A stretch of DNA of 64,000 bases from Heligmosomoides polygyrus polygyrus (lineage: Eukaryota > Nematoda > Chromadorea > Rhabditida > Heligmosomidae), in NCBI GenBank assembly GCA_947396885.1, contig OX377205.1:54482676-54546675 (forward strand), given 5' to 3'. A model generated the notes under the pieces. That model saw only the letters and a list, made by a program, of their open reading frames with translations. It had not been told where the DNA came from and ran no database searches. The translations under genes and the position numbers were made by a program. Shown here in pieces: positions 45,694 to 58,400 of this stretch. Within the stretch, counting starts at the first letter, position 1. Every line of letters begins with the position of its first letter.

Positions 45694-45699
45694 AATAAA
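45694..45699 (+). terminator. Candidate polyadenylation signal of the DUF19-type gene
   Basis: aataaa about 170 bases after the predicted stop at 45525-45527, the first such hexamer downstream that I saw. Confidence 0.45.
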
Positions 45700-46367
45700 T
45701 GCAATTGTGCTCGTATAGAGTCTTCCGTGGTAATGCAGTCGAAAGAGGCGCCTGATGTCGTGCACGTTTTCACGTAGGCCAAAACCCTGTCTTCCACCCC
45801 TCAGAGATCGGCAAATTGCTGTCAGAGTTATCTAGGAGCGATAACACAAGCATGTTCACGGATGGGTATCGCAAGCCATTTGAAGAGCAAGCACCCATTT
45901 AGAGTGTCTCCACCTATGTCGTGGAAATAAAATAGAAGCGTTTGCCATTGTTTCATGTTCGAGGTGCTTCTCAATTAGATCCTCAAGGTGGATTTGTGTT
46001 GTTAGCACGACTGTTTGTCCTGTCGTAGCAAACGGTGGAATGATGTTTGCGTTCACACCAGGGATGTACGGAATTTCCGTTCCCGTGTTCCTAATCAAGG
46101 TTTCCGGCCATTTCAGTCTTTTCGTCCCGGTCCGCCTTCCATTTTATTTAGATCGGAAGGCGGAACGGAACTGATTGATTCTTTTGCACTGACTATTCAC
46201 CTCTTGAGCATATGCAAAGCCAGAACGAAGAAATCGGTTGTGCATCACCTTTCCTGCGATTACGTTCCTTTCAAACCGGTGATGCATCTCAGAGTTGAAG
46301 CAAAAGAGTTGTTATTAAACTGTACTATTTTCGTGAAACAAGGTTCAACATTCTATCCAAATAAACG
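45700..46367. other. No recognised gene
   Basis: Short overlapping frames on both strands; nothing recognised. Confidence 0.3.
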
Positions 46368-46459
46368 TTGTTTGTCAGCACCAGGATGAGGGCTACTTCG
46401 CTAGCCGAAACTATAGTTTCGGCTAGCGAAGTAGCCCTCATCCTGGTGCTGACAAACAA
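46368..46459. repeat. Perfect 92-bp palindrome without spacer
   Basis: The sequence from 46368 (ttgtttgtcagcaccaggat) to 46459 is its own exact reverse complement, centred in aaactatagttt between 46413 and 46414. There is no loop and no mismatch. Symmetry stops abruptly on both sides. Confidence 0.95.
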
Positions 46460-46913
46460 AAGGGGTATGCGCTGCGTTGGGGTTAAGAAAATTCATGTCT
46501 TCAACATACAAATAAGCGTTCAACATACAAATTATAATAGAAAGTTCGTTCATTCATCCAAAGCAGTGCGATTCTCATTTAATCTCTGTGGTGTAAAACT
46601 GTTTTCCTTGTTAAAAAAACGATCGTAAGAGTTGTAAACAAGGCTAGTGTACCAAGGAACCTTTGCAGTTGCATATTCACGGCAAGAAGAACGTCTGTTG
46701 GATCAAGCGGTTTGAAGATCCATAGGAAGTAAGGAGTCATGCATCGAACCGCGAGTTCTGAATAAGCGGCTCTTCGCCCTCGATCTCAGAACTGAATTAC
46801 AGTACTAGAATGAAAGGGTTGGTTAGTGTAAGGCATCGTGAGGACCACTTGGGAGCGACGTCCTAGAAAATAATTGAACTGGAAGGCCGCAAAATGTCTC
46901 ATGGGTGTTTTAA
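46460..46913. other. No recognised gene
   Basis: A short direct repeat (ttcaacatacaaat twice near 46500) and nothing else recognised. Confidence 0.3.
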
Positions 46914-48860
46914 TCAAGAATTATTCCATTTTTCAATTAGACAATTAGGCAACTTAGACAACGCAATTTTATCTTTTGAACATATAGCTTTCCGTTCCAT
47001 GTAGAGGGTAAATTTATGCAAAGCTTTGACAAGTTTTTTACTTAAACGGTCAGTATTTTCCTTATCTACGACGCTGCCAGAACTGTGCGCTTTGTTCCAT
47101 AGTAAATTTCGTAGGTCCATCAGTCCATATAAATAACTGGGCAAAGTTTTGTTACCAGTGGGTAGTTTCCTAATGGGTACAAAGAATTTAATGGAGTTCT
47201 GCAGGATTGCCAGAAATATTTCGTACGACTCATTAACAAACGTGTAGGACCTAAAAATACCAACCCAGTCAATGTTTATTAGATGCTCCCTGATAATAAA
47301 GAAGTAATCCACGGCTTTAAATCTCTTATGAACCTGAATTCTGCTATGCTAATATACATGGTAAGCCTAAATGCAATAGCACAATGATTGCTAATGCCAA
47401 TGGGTGGACCCAGTTTAACTGACCGAACCATGTCACACTTGTTACACAGTATAAGGTCCAGCGTTGAGTTTTCTCTGGTTGGTATAATTACGGAATGGCT
47501 GAGGTCGTGAACTTCGAATGTGTCTCCGATGAGCTTGGGCATTTATCCAACAAGTCCGGTAAATTAAAGTCACCTACCACTAGAACAGGAATAGCAGTAA
47601 TGGAGAAATCGCTTATTGCCTTAGTTAATTGTAGTTATCCACTTGAAATACATGAGGGTGTTCTATAGACAGGGATGAAACGCAGACAATCATTCAACGA
47701 TGTGACATCCCATACCAGAATCACATAGCAACCTCTTACTGATTCTTGAATGGCACACTATGAGAAAGGGTATTACGAAGTAGTAATGCCACTCCCCCTC
47801 CTTTTTGAGATTCTCGATCACATCGTAATATAATACAATGTATTGACCGTTAACGATCAAGAAGTGGACCAGTAACACTTTAAGGCTTATCCATGTTTCA
47901 TTCAAAAGAACAACCTCGTTTTTATAAAAATAGAGATTTCCAACCAAAGAATGTGAATTCCTGGAAAGCGAGCGTATGTTTACCATGGGACATTTCGTAC
48001 CTCTTGTAGTGCTCCTGCAACACTTCAGTCGCTTCCCGGAGGAGAGTTGTGCTGCAGCGGAGAATTACTAGGGTAACGGACAGGAGGAGTGGTCTGGGAT
48101 TGTGTGCCATCCTCAGCATGATTTGCTGTAGTGAAGCCCTCAAGCTCTCGCTGCTGCTAAATGCTGCTCCATGATGCGGTTTCCTTCCGCGGTAGAGAGG
48201 GGTGAAAGAAGATGCCCTTTTGAGAGGTGAAGAACCGCAGCCGGGGTGCACGCCTTACAGCATGCTTTTGAAACCCGCTTGCCGGCAGCTCAATTTTAAT
48301 GAGCCGTGGCCTGTTTCTGTCAAGCTTTCCCATACGATACACGGTAGACACCTTACACTCAACACCAAGAAATTTTAAGTGCTGTTCAACATTGGAATAA
48401 TCGTGAGCAAGCCGCTCAGTTGACGATGAGTTAGAAAGTTCAGGTACATCTGACAGGACTATAGATCTAGCCATATCTTTGTGTTCACCAACCGTGGGAG
48501 CCCTAACTTCTATTTCACGGGGATACTGCCGCTTCTTCTTTCAGACTCAATATTTGCTAATTTATTCTTCAAAAAGGCATTTTCTTCTCTGAGTGAGCGG
48601 ATTTCCTCAACTAAGGTGGCATTACGCTCATTCGCCATCTTGATCTCCGAGCTCGTTTGTACGAGCCACACAACCATTAGCTTAATGAATGTAGCGTCCG
48701 CCATTTCTCCAGAAGGGCTCGAAGTTGGTCGATTGGTCCATTGACAGCTTCTGTGGACTGACATTTCGTGGAAGTCGGTGTGTCCTGGGGTGCAATTCGA
48801 AGAGAACGAGTAGGGGGACCATATCGATTTGCCAGAGAACAGACAGCGGAAGAACCTCAC
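46914..48860 (-). pseudogene. CR1-like retrotransposon, 5' part (ORF1 and endonuclease)
   Basis: In minus-strand order: a segment with EIRSLREENAFLKNKLANIE (coiled coil, about 48690-48510), then ORF1 core RSIVLSDVPELSN, NVEQHLKFLGVECKVSTVYR, MGKLDRNRPRLIKIEL (48474-48220). Next come endonuclease pieces NIRSLSRN, LNETWISL (47986-47870) and RENSTLDLILCNKCD, ISNHCAIAF (47542-47340). Last is the linker LLWNKAHSSGS (near 47095). The frames are broken several times. The reverse transcriptase is absent: the element stops near 46914. The linker resembles the one at 22200, suggesting the same CR1 family. Confidence 0.85.
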
Positions 48861-49533
48861 AAATCACGAAGCAAAGGAAGAGAATATACCTTTGACTGTG
48901 GCAAATTTTCTTTGAGCATAATTCGTCTCCTTGCCACTAGAGACAACAAAAAGAAATATGGCGGCGTAGCAAAAAACCTATAGGCGATAGGCAATGGCAG
49001 GGGTTGAGGATGCGGTCGCACACCAGTCACAACTGATGGTGAGTGGGCATTCTACTTCTATTTGACATTTAGAAATGCAAAAACGACAATTAAAAATCTG
49101 GTTAGGGAGGATGGTGAGGTAATAACGTCTGGTCTCGAGAAAGCTGATTTGCAAGGGAATGTATTTCAGAGCGCATATAACAAGTCGAGTAACTGAGGGA
49201 CTGCCCCCCCCTAGTGAATGATGTAAACCTCTCAATTTTATTCCCGCCTATGCGACCATCTTTATGTTTTCACAGGAGTGATATAGCAAACATACTGAAC
49301 AAGTGGCCAAATTCTTCATCGACATCTCCTGACTTCATACCTTTGGTTTTCCTTAAAAAGAAAGTGAATGCATAGTGTCGCCACTGGAACATATTTTCAA
49401 TTCAAGTTTTATGAATGCCGAAGTGTCTAGCACTGTCGCTTCTTTTTCAGGTCCATAGCCAAATGTAGGTCTCTTATTCTAGGTCTTTTTTGTAATCTCC
49501 GTTGTTATTGGCTGTAATAAGTATAATCACAAC
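48861..49533. other. No recognised gene
   Basis: No domain recognised; an 85-codon minus frame (48978-49235) is unassigned. Confidence 0.3.
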
Positions 49534-49623
49534 CTGTATCACCTGTATCACCTGTCGTCCCATTCATCGAATTGCTCGAGCGGGTGCCAGCAGCGTCTCC
49601 ATTCGTCCCTGTCGCGTGCCAGA
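49534..49623 (-). mobile_element. RTE 3' end, short copy
   Basis: The minus strand carries cgcgacagggacgaatggag, gagcaattcgatgaatg and the tail gacaggtgatacaggtgata. It duplicates the last about 95 bases of the RTE element that ends near 50495. Confidence 0.8.
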
Positions 49624-49624
49624 G

Positions 49625-50493
49625 TTGGTAGAGATTTGGAGGATTCTGACGTCTATACCATTTTCAAACGTTTTCTGCGCATTTTTCCAGCGGTACGTTG
49701 TTGTATTCAACATGATGATGTATAAATGTTCAACACCAGTGATACACGGGTACAAAGCGCACGAAGCACTACTGGGCACCTTACGGATAGCGTATAAAGG
49801 CTACAGGCTTCTCAGTTTGTTTCCATACATGGACCGAAGGCCTCGGGAAAAACCATCCTGCTCGGATTCTCAAAGGAGACCACGTTGTGACGTCGGAGGT
49901 GGTTCAAATGAGAAACGAGGTGTGTGGATCCCGCAAATCAAGCTAAACGGCATCGATACACTCTTTCCCTCATGTCTGCCTGCCACCTGGAAATCAGATG
50001 TCTGCTGAAGGTTTTCTAGAACCTAACACCAACAATTTCCGCCGACGGTCAAGTGGTGGTCCACCTGCTCACGCTGAAGTGTGGCCCACCCTTAGACAAG
50101 GAATCTTCGAGGGAAGAAATCAAGCTGGCCGAACGGATGGATAGCATACCCAAGGACTTCGAAGCACGTCAACTTGAGGTAGACGAAGACGAACAGCTGG
50201 AAGTGGTGGAAGAAGTAGTGCAAGATTGGGATCCGCAAGATGAACTGATGGACGTGGAGAGGCAAGCAAGCAGTGTGCATATGATAACGTTTTCGGGTTG
50301 AACTCTTGTTTCGGAGGAAAGGGTACGTCTTCAGGTGTTCAGTTCGGTTGCGTGCTCATAACCAGGAAGAAGACACCGCGATTCACTACACAGGCACTTT
50401 GTACCTGTGTATCACTGGTGCTGAACCTTTATCACCATGTTGTATACCACAGCGTACAGCTGGAAAATGCGCAGAAAACGTCTGAAAATGGTA
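49625..50493 (+). mobile_element. Foldback family B, copy 3 (inner part)
   Basis: It lies between two RTE 3' ends. Its own ends are gacgtctataccattttcaa and, in inverse orientation, gtctgaaaatggta. The inner inverted blocks (acaccagtgatacacgggta against tacctgtgtatcactggtgc) match copy 2. It contains the longest version of the family reading frame (50035-50300). Confidence 0.75.
50035..50300 (+). pseudogene. Family B conserved frame, longest copy
   Basis: An 88-codon frame reads ISADGQVVVHLLTLKCGPPL, DKESSREEIKLAERM, SIPKDFEARQLEVDEDEQLE, VVEEVVQDWDPQDELMDVER, ending QASSVHMITFSG and a stop. The expected ATG is ATT here, and an upstream in-frame stop lies at 50017. Its N-terminal half is shared with copies at 14067-14225 and 26663-26812, and its acidic half with 25640-25812. 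No known domain; function unknown. Confidence 0.55.
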
Positions 50494-50729
50494 TCACCTG
50501 TCACCTGTATCACCTATCGTCCCGTTGATCATCGACTTGCTCGAGCGGGCGCCAGCAGCGTCTCCATTCGTCCCTGTCGCGTGCCAGAGTGGTCCAATGG
50601 ATCCTCCTCGCTCGAGGGGCACGAAGAGCGTCATATCGGTCGTTCAGAACTTTAACGAAGAAGTCCGACCAACGCGTTGGTGGGCGTCCTGGTGTTCTTG
50701 AAGTGAAATCCAGTCGGTGATGGCTCTCG

Positions 50730-52085
50730 TCAGCGGGTGTCTGCGAAGCGCATTACGTGGCCGGCCCACCTAATTTTCGACAACTTGGCCCACGCGACAG
50801 CGTCTCTGATCTTCGAACGTCGGCGAAGCTCGGAACTCTGGAGGCCTTCTCTCACTTGCGTGAGTCGTGTCACTCCGAGCATCGTCCTTTCGATTCCACG
50901 CTGCGCGACGCTGATCGCGTGTTCATCCTGCTTTCGTATAGCCCAGGTCTCTGAGGCGTATGTTAGGGCAGGAAGAACAGTGGAGTCGAATAGGTGGGCA
51001 CGGAGTCGGACGTTCTTCGTCTTTTTCGCGACTTCTTCGACGCTCTTGAAAGCTCCCCAAACCGCTCTTTTCCTCCTGCTCAGCTCTGGTGCTAGGTCGT
51101 TGGCCATGTTGACTTCGCGACCCTGATACACATAGCTGGAGCATTCGGAGATGTTCGTTCCGTTGAGCGAGAATGGGGCATCAGAAACCCATCCGTTCCT
51201 CATGATCATCGTCTTCGTAAGATTCAGCTGCAGTCCAACGTTCCCACATACACGATCGAAGTCGGCCAGCATTCGCTCCGCCTGGTTGATGCTCGGTGTT
51301 ATGAGCACGATGTCGTCAGCGAAGCGAAGATGATGTAGTTGCCGGCCGTCGACCTTCAGTCCCATGTCTTCCCATTCTAGTTCGCGCATGACGTTTTCGA
51401 GAGTGGCGCTGAAGAGCTTCGGGGATATGGTATCCCCTTGCCGAAACCCTCTCCTCACGTCGACGACGACGTCGTTGTAGAATGGTGAGATCTTGGTCGT
51501 GAATCCACTGTACAGCTCTCGAAGGACTCTGATGTACTGAGTAGGAACGCCCTGAGTGAGCAGGGCTTCGATGACCGCTTCAGTTTCGACAGAGTCGAAT
51601 GCCTTCTTTAGGTCGATGAACGTAAGGCAAAGCGGCAGCTTGTACTCTCGCGACACTTCGGTGAGCTTCGTAATGGTGTGTATGTGGTCGATCGTGCTGA
51701 ATCCTCTCCGAAATCCTGCTTGTTCGCATGGCTGTCCTTCGTCCAGCGTTCGGCCGATCCTATTCAGGATAACTCGAGTGAACAGCTTGTAGACTACGGA
51801 CAGCAGGCAGATCGGGCGATAGTTGCCAATGTCATGCACGTTTCCCTTCTTGTACAGCAAGCCGTTCCTGCTGGTCTTCCACTGAGATGGAACCTTGCAC
51901 TCCGTCAGGTAACGTGTGAAGAGCCGCGCCAGGGTGTTGATGAGCGCTGGCGGGAGGTCCTTCAGGTGTTCGGGTCTGATCCTGTCGGGACCGGGTGCTG
52001 TACGTTTCTTCACCGACGAGATGGCGTGTCGGATCTCGGAAGGGAGAACAGAGGGACGACGTATCCATCCTGCGGAAGATGGCAT
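50730..52085 (-). pseudogene. RTE reverse transcriptase, 451-codon open frame
   Basis: Motifs in order are KKRTAPGPDRIRPEHLK, RNGLLYKKGN, NYRPICLLSVVYKLFTRVIL, QAGFRRGFSTIDHIHTI, motif A LTFIDLKKAFDSVE, RRGFRQGDTISPKLFSATLE (motif B), and RFADDIVLI (motif C, with both catalytic aspartates). The C-terminal segment ([31 protein letters not shown]) follows. The final part, TRWTRAVTDW in the sister copy, is moved out of frame by a small deletion near 50730. The order and the RFADD box are typical of the RTE clade. Confidence 0.92.
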
Positions 52086-52920
52086 GGGGCAGGTGGACGT
52101 GGCTATCGAAGAGATCGGAGTAGAAGTCGTGGATGACCTTCTCCATGGTCCTTCTGGAAGAGGTGGCGGTTCCGTCGGGACGTCGGAGAGCGGTCATTTT
52201 GGTCTTGAAGTTGGCGAAGTTTCGGCGGGCATTGCGGATGCTCAAGCCTGCCTCTGCAGCTTCAGCCAACACTTCCGCCCTTCTCTCCTTAAGATCCTCC
52301 TTTAACGCCGCTACGCATAGCTTTGCAAGCTCGGACGTCAGTTGGTAGTTGCCTGACGCTCGTGCTGCTCCACGCTGGCGTACCAGCTCGAGAGTTTCCG
52401 GAGACAGACGTCTCTTGGTGGTCTTCAAGCTCTCGGCTCCCTTAGCACTATCGTGGAGATGGTGCACGAAGCGGTCGTATTCCTCGTCGACATTGTCCAT
52501 GACGGTATCTTCCCAAAGGCCGGCAAGAGAGGTGTAGAGATCCCAGTTGATGGTCGTTCTGAGACTCCTCTTCTTGAACTTCGCGGCCTTCTCTCCTTGA
52601 CGCGAAAAGCGGAACCTTGCGCGAAGGAGGCGGTGGTCCGATCCTGTGTAGAACTTGGGGACAACGGAGACGTCGGTCAGGCAATACTTGCGGTTGAAGA
52701 TGATGCGGTCGATCTCGTTGTGGAACTGGCCACCGGGAGATTCCCAAGTCCATCGTAGGAAGGGAGGCTTCTGGAACTGCGAGTTTCCATGGATGGTCTT
52801 AGTCGACATGATAAACTCAGACAGCCTTTCACCTTGCTCGTTCCACTCCAAACCGTGGGTTCCGATGTGAAGTTCTTCCGGCGACCTTCGCGGTTAGTGG
52901 GAGTTCTTCGCCCGCACGAC
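52075..52920 (-). pseudogene. RTE endonuclease C-terminus and linker
   Basis: The minus frame reads EELHIGTHGLEWNEQGERLS, FIMSTKTIHGNS, NEIDRIIFNRKYCLTDVSVV and GSDHRLLRARFRF (the SDH catalytic box). A basic, helix-rich linker then runs to FYSDLFDSH. A frameshift near 52070 separates it from the reverse transcriptase. The N-terminal endonuclease motifs are missing, as expected for 5' truncation. Confidence 0.88.
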
Positions 52921-53140
52921 AGAGCCCGACTAGCTACCCGTGTGTACTCAAGTCAAAAACAGCAGCACTAAAGGGCCTCATAATCACAACAATAACCCAA
53001 AATTATTTCGTTAAGGCCAGTCGAGGGCCAGTCCATAAAAACAGGGATCTGCTCTGAAAGCACTTGTGCACAAGATGGCACAAGATGTTTATGTCAGTAA
53101 GTGTCAATGATTTCACAACGCTCACGTAGTCTCCACTCAT

Positions 53141-55485
53141 CTACTTTGGGTAATCACAATCCCGCGCAGTCGCAGGGACCGCTGTTTTTATGATTCGTCG
53201 CCACCTCATCCTATCAAGGGCATCGTCTGCGGTGGCGCCGACTTCGGCGAGATCTCTCTCGATAACGTCCTTCCACCTTTTCTTCGGGGCTCCTCTCGGA
53301 TGCTTTCCTGGTGCCTCAGAATCTAATGAAAACCTTATAGGGTGACTCTGTGGTCTTCTGAGAATGTGACCTACCACCTTAGGCGCTGCTCCCTCATCTT
53401 CAGCTGGATCGGAGCTGTCTTCATAACTGCCCTAACATCCTCATTTCGCGCTCTGTCCTGACGGGTCCATCCACATGCCCATCTGAGCATTGGTCTGGAG
53501 CATCTACGGTCGCAGAGGATTCCTGTGGACTCCCTCCATTTGAGCCATGCTGCGTTTATCCGTTCCCTAATCGCCTGGTCCACGCTTCCTTCGTCGGATA
53601 GGTCGCTTTCGAGGTAGCGGAATTCTTCCACCTTTTCGATCACCTCCTCTTGGCAGTCCAGGATCGGTTCGTTGCACTGCTCAGAGCTGATGAACTCCGT
53701 CTTCCTCACGTCCAGAATCTGCGAGGGCTCCTTGCCACAACTGCACCTACTCTTCCAGCTCCTCCCGGCTGCGGTTATTAGGGCGATATCGTCCGTGTAG
53801 AGGATAGTCCTGAGAGAGCCTTCCTCAGGAGACTCACTATGCAATCAAGGGTCAGCGCCATGAGGAACGGACTCAAAGCCGACCTTTGATGCAACCCCAC
53901 TGTGATATCCTTCTTCTTTGTCATCCCGTGTAGAGTTCGTACCGCCGCTTTCGAGCCTTAGATGCTCTTTATAACCGAGACCAGACGTTTCGGGATGCGC
54001 CTCCCTCGAAGGAATTTCCAGAGCACGGCCCAAGGAGCCTGTCGTAGGCTTTCTTCAAGTCCAGGAATGCCATGTTGCAGGGCTTTCGTTTTCCCGATAC
54101 CGATACTTCTCCATCATCTGGTGAGCGATAAAGATCGGAGCTCCCAGGTATGAAGCCCCACTGCTCCTAGGAGATGGTGTCCATCTCCATCAGCCTCGAG
54201 TCGACCAGTCGTTCGTAGACCGTCATCGTGTTATTGGACGCGTCCCTCTTCTGCTGGATGATGGGGACTATGGTGCTGTCCTTCCAGTCATCCGGCATCT
54301 TATCTCTATCGCGACTATGTTGAAGAACTATGTCAGCCAATGGACTTCGCAGTTCCCAAGCCATTTCCAAGCTTCTACTGGCACCCCATCAGGCCCAGCT
54401 GCCTTTCCGAGCTTCATATTCCCTATGGCATTGCGAACCTCTTCCTGCGTCCAGGACGGGATAGGTCCTTCTGTTAGCTATTCTTCTTGAACATCCCGAT
54501 GAGGGAATTCCTCATTTAGCAATTCCTTGAAGTACTCCTCTCATCTTTTTCTGACCTCGACTGGCTTCCATAGTCTCTACCGTCAGCCCTCTTTACAGCC
54601 TTGACTACACGGATGTCGACGCAAGCTCTACGCCGTGCCTTGGTCAGCCGGATAGCGAACTTCTCTCCCTTCGGCCTGTCCAGCTTATAGGGCATCCATC
54701 TCCTTGTTCTTTGCTTTTGTTACGGCTTATTTTTCCAACCTCTTCAGCTTCCTATGAACTGGGAAGTGCTCGGGTTCCCTTGTTTTCTGCCACTGCTTAT
54801 AGGCCTCCTTCTTTTTCCTCACCACAGCATGCACCTCTTCATTCCAAAACCATGCAGCCTTATTCCCTCTGGTTCCTCCTTTTGTTTCGCCGAGGGTTTC
54901 CTTGGCACATCGTAGGATCGTTTGGGCCGCCCTTCTCCAGATCTCGTTTATGGGGCTGGTTGGAGCAGGAAGACCTGCTTCGAGCACTGCCCTTTTTAGC
55001 TCGTTGCGCTCTGCACTTCGCAACCTCCCTATCGGATTCTGGGTAATGTTCTTACTTTCGATTTGCTGGGTAGAGGAATGTTAAGATCCGCTACCAAGGG
55101 CCTGTGCTGTGATGCGACCTCTTCTCCCGGGAGGACCTTTACATCCCGTACGGTTTTCAGGTCAGGGCTTCTCACCAGGATGTAGTCGACTTCCGTCCTT
55201 CTTCCTAGGTCACCTTCTCCCACTCATGTCCCCTGCTACGGGCAGATAGTCGCCTTCTGGTACGGACCTTATTGCCTTCTCGAGTGTGAGGTAGAATTCA
55301 TTCTTGACGTGCTCGGGCATCCGGTCTGCGGAGCGTAGATGGACACGATAGTCCAGTAACCCTCCTCTGTATCCAGCCGCAATGACATGATGCGGTCGCT
55401 TATCCTTTGAACAGCAGCTACCGAATCCTTGAGGGACTCTGAGACAGCTATCCCGACACCGTTCCTCTTCGTGTCATCTCCGTTG
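53141..55485 (-). pseudogene. Second RTE-type retrotransposon, 3' portion
   Basis: A different RTE element, heavily mutated. From the 3' end it shows MVGHILRRPQSHPIRF, HPRGAPKKRWKDVIERDLAE and RMRWRRIIKTA.PATARDCD. Then come the palm motif ILYTDDIALI with EFRYLESDLS (53844-53380), and fingers pieces MPDDWKDSTIVPI and TMTVYERLVDSRL (54370-54170). The linker (NKAAWFWNEEVHAVVRKKKE, 55023-54727) follows, and then endonuclease TEVDYILVRSPDLKTVRDVK with ASQHRPLVADL (55223-55029) and DTKRNGVGIAVSESL (near 55470). Many stops and frameshifts. Confidence 0.88.
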
Positions 55486-58400
55486 CAGGGTCAAGCTTGA
55501 GGTTCGGGAATCGAAGGGGGGGGGGGTCGTACTGTGGCCTCGTCTGGAGGGGAGGGTTGTGCTCTTCCGGTTTTGGCAGAGGATTCTCTCTTATTCTTCA
55601 GGTTTTTTGGTGATTTTTTTAATTCTTAATAAGTTGTTTTTCCCAGGAATGCTTACGAAGGTGTGGAGTCTCTCCTTCGTCCCGCGAAGTTGTAAAAATT
55701 AATATAACAAGTTTCAAATAATGATTGTATTACTCGTTAGAAATAAAGATTTTCCGCCGGCAGATTTGGAGTCAATGAGAACTTTCCATTTTCAGTTTTT
55801 TTTTCAGGAAGTCATAGATGCGACAGTTTTCTGCCTGAACGAGCGACATCTACGTCCTAAATTGCAGGCTATAAAATTTGAAGTGTCAATTGCTAAGGAA
55901 AATTAAGTGCTTTTCCTACAAGATTTTTGGAAGCACTCTTCGAAGCATGACCGATTGGCAACCGAGGATGGGCTTGTCACGTAGCTAATTTTCTCTCTTC
56001 TGCTGGAAACAGCATCAGAAAGTGAAGTTGTACCCAATAAAGTTTTAATCCACCGGTTGACACAAGGGAATAAAACGTGTTTTTGTGAGACAATCTTCTG
56101 TATAAACAGACGCTCCGATTTGTATCATTTGCCGAATAAATTCGACACCGTTAATCACATGAAAGCCGCTATTTTTACAAGCTGCTTTTTAAAGCGTAGA
56201 ACCCACACCTCTTACAGTTTTAAAAGTTCTGTGAATTTTTCAGAGATGTCGCACAGACTCCAAAATATGGTAGGTTACGTGGAGCCATTGCGTTCTCCGA
56301 TATCACCGATCGCCACTGAAGGACGGACTTCTTGCGGCAAAAAAATTTCTACCTTCTGGACGAAGAGCATCAGAGAGTGAAAACTGTACCATCTTAGAGT
56401 TCAAGATGTGATTAATATACAATCATAAACTAAGCTTCTTCGCAGCGATCTCCGATATGATTAGGGCTGATTGCATTTAAATTTTTCGCTTTTCAAGAAA
56501 AATTAATTAATTTTTACTTGAAGCAGATCACCCACACAGTTGAAATCTTGCCACAAAAAGTTTCAATTTTTGTTTAATGCACAGTGTAAAAATCATGTTT
56601 TTCTGAAACGAATAGACTGGATCGACCACTGGTCGATGTCGCACCGACGTCATGGGAGCGACGAAATTCGACGTTCACAAAAATGACTATAACTCGGTAA
56701 CTTTTCCACAATTTTAAAAAGCCAATGGCTTTTTAGAAACTGCAATAAAAGGTGTTTCATACGGCGTGAAAATCGGTTTTCAAAAACTAGATCTTCATAC
56801 GGGGCGGAGGCCTTCGATTTTTGAGCGAAAAAATTGAAGTGATTTTGTATAAACAATTATATCCCGGTAGGTTTTTCGAATTTTGAAAGATTTAATAGCT
56901 TTTTAAAAACTAGAGGAAAAGCGCTTTCAAAGCATATAGAAATTTCTTTTCATCAGGAAGGTCTTCATAGGGGGCGGTGGGGGTTCGATTTCTGGTCCAT
57001 TGTTGCAGTAATACGTGCCAAAAATCGAACCCCTCTCGCCCGTATGAAGACCACTTTTTTAAAGACTGCTTGCTTCCTACATGGGTAGAAAGCATCTTTT
57101 TTCTCTATTTTTCAAAAAGCAATTGCGATTTTTGAATTTCGAAAAGGGAACCGAGTTATGATCAAATTTGTGAAGAACTGCTCGTAGACTCTGCACCGTC
57201 GACACTGGAGTGATTTCATAAAAATGATCATAACTCCGTTCGTTTTTCGAAATTCAAAAATCCCAATTGCTTTTTGAAAAGTAGAGAAAATATGCTAACT
57301 GAGCATGCTAAACCGTCTTTCAAAAAGGAGGTCTTCATAGGGGGCGAGGGGGGTTCGATTTCTGGTCCATTGTTGCAGAAATACGTGCCAAAAATCGAAC
57401 CCCCCTCGCCCGTATGAAGACCCCTTTTTTGAAAACCGGTTTCTATACGGAAAGAAAGCATCTTTTTTCTCTATTTTTCAAAAAGCAATTGCGAATTTTA
57501 ATTTCGAAAAGGGAACCGAGTTATGATCAAATTTGTGAAGAACTGCTCGCAGACTCTGCACCGTCGACACTGGAGTGATTTCATAAAAATGATCATAACT
57601 CCGTTTGTTTTTCGAAATTCAAAAATCCCAATTGCTTTTTGAAAAGTAGAGAAAATATTCTAACTGAGCATGCTAAACCGTCTTTCAAAAAGGAGGTCTT
57701 CATAGGGAGCGAGGGGGGTTCGATTTTTGGCCCGTATTTCTGCAACAATGGACCAGAAATCGAACCCCCACCGCCCCCTATGAAGACCTCCCTGCTGAAA
57801 TCTAATTTCTACATGGTTCGAAAACGCTTTTCCTCTAATTTTCAAAAGGCAATTGGTATTTTTGGATTTCAAAAAATGAACCGAGTTATGATCAATTTTG
57901 TGAAGCCGTAACCAGAGGAGTTGGTTGGCCCATCACCGGAGTCATTGGGGTGATTTCACAAAAAATGTCCATAACTCGGTTCGTTTTTTGGAATTCCAAA
58001 ATCCCAATTGCTTTTCGAAAACTAGAGGAAATGCGCTCTCAAAACATGCGGAAATTTGTTTCTAACAGGGAGGTCTTCATAGGGGGCGGGGGGGTTCGAT
58101 TTCTGGTCGATTTTCGGCAAAAATCGACCAGAAATCGAACCCCCCCGCCCCCTATGAAGACCTCCCTGTTGAAAAACGATTTATGCATGCTCAGTTAGCA
58201 TATTTCCTCTACTTTTCAAAAAGCAATTGGGATTTTTGAATTTCGAAAAACGAACGGAGTTATGATCATTTTTATGAAATCACTCCACGGTGCAGAGTCT
58301 ACGAGCAGTTCTTCACAAATTTGATCATAACTTGGTTCAATTTTTGAACTTCAAAAATTTCAATGGCTTTTTAAAATATAGAGAAAAGATGCTTTCTTTC

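Larger units (their letters stand above)
50497..52960 (-). mobile_element. RTE-type non-LTR retrotransposon, 5'-truncated
   Basis: It runs on the minus strand from the end of the endonuclease (about 52960) through the linker and reverse transcriptase to a 3' tail of cacctgtatcacc repeats at 50497. Two frameshifts are visible, near 52070 and near 50730. It is the least damaged retroelement in the window and a close relative of the 34.9-35.8 kb copy. Confidence 0.9.

Noticed and set aside
51678..52136. 152-codon plus-strand frame
   Set aside because: Antisense shadow of the RTE reverse transcriptase; no domain of its own.
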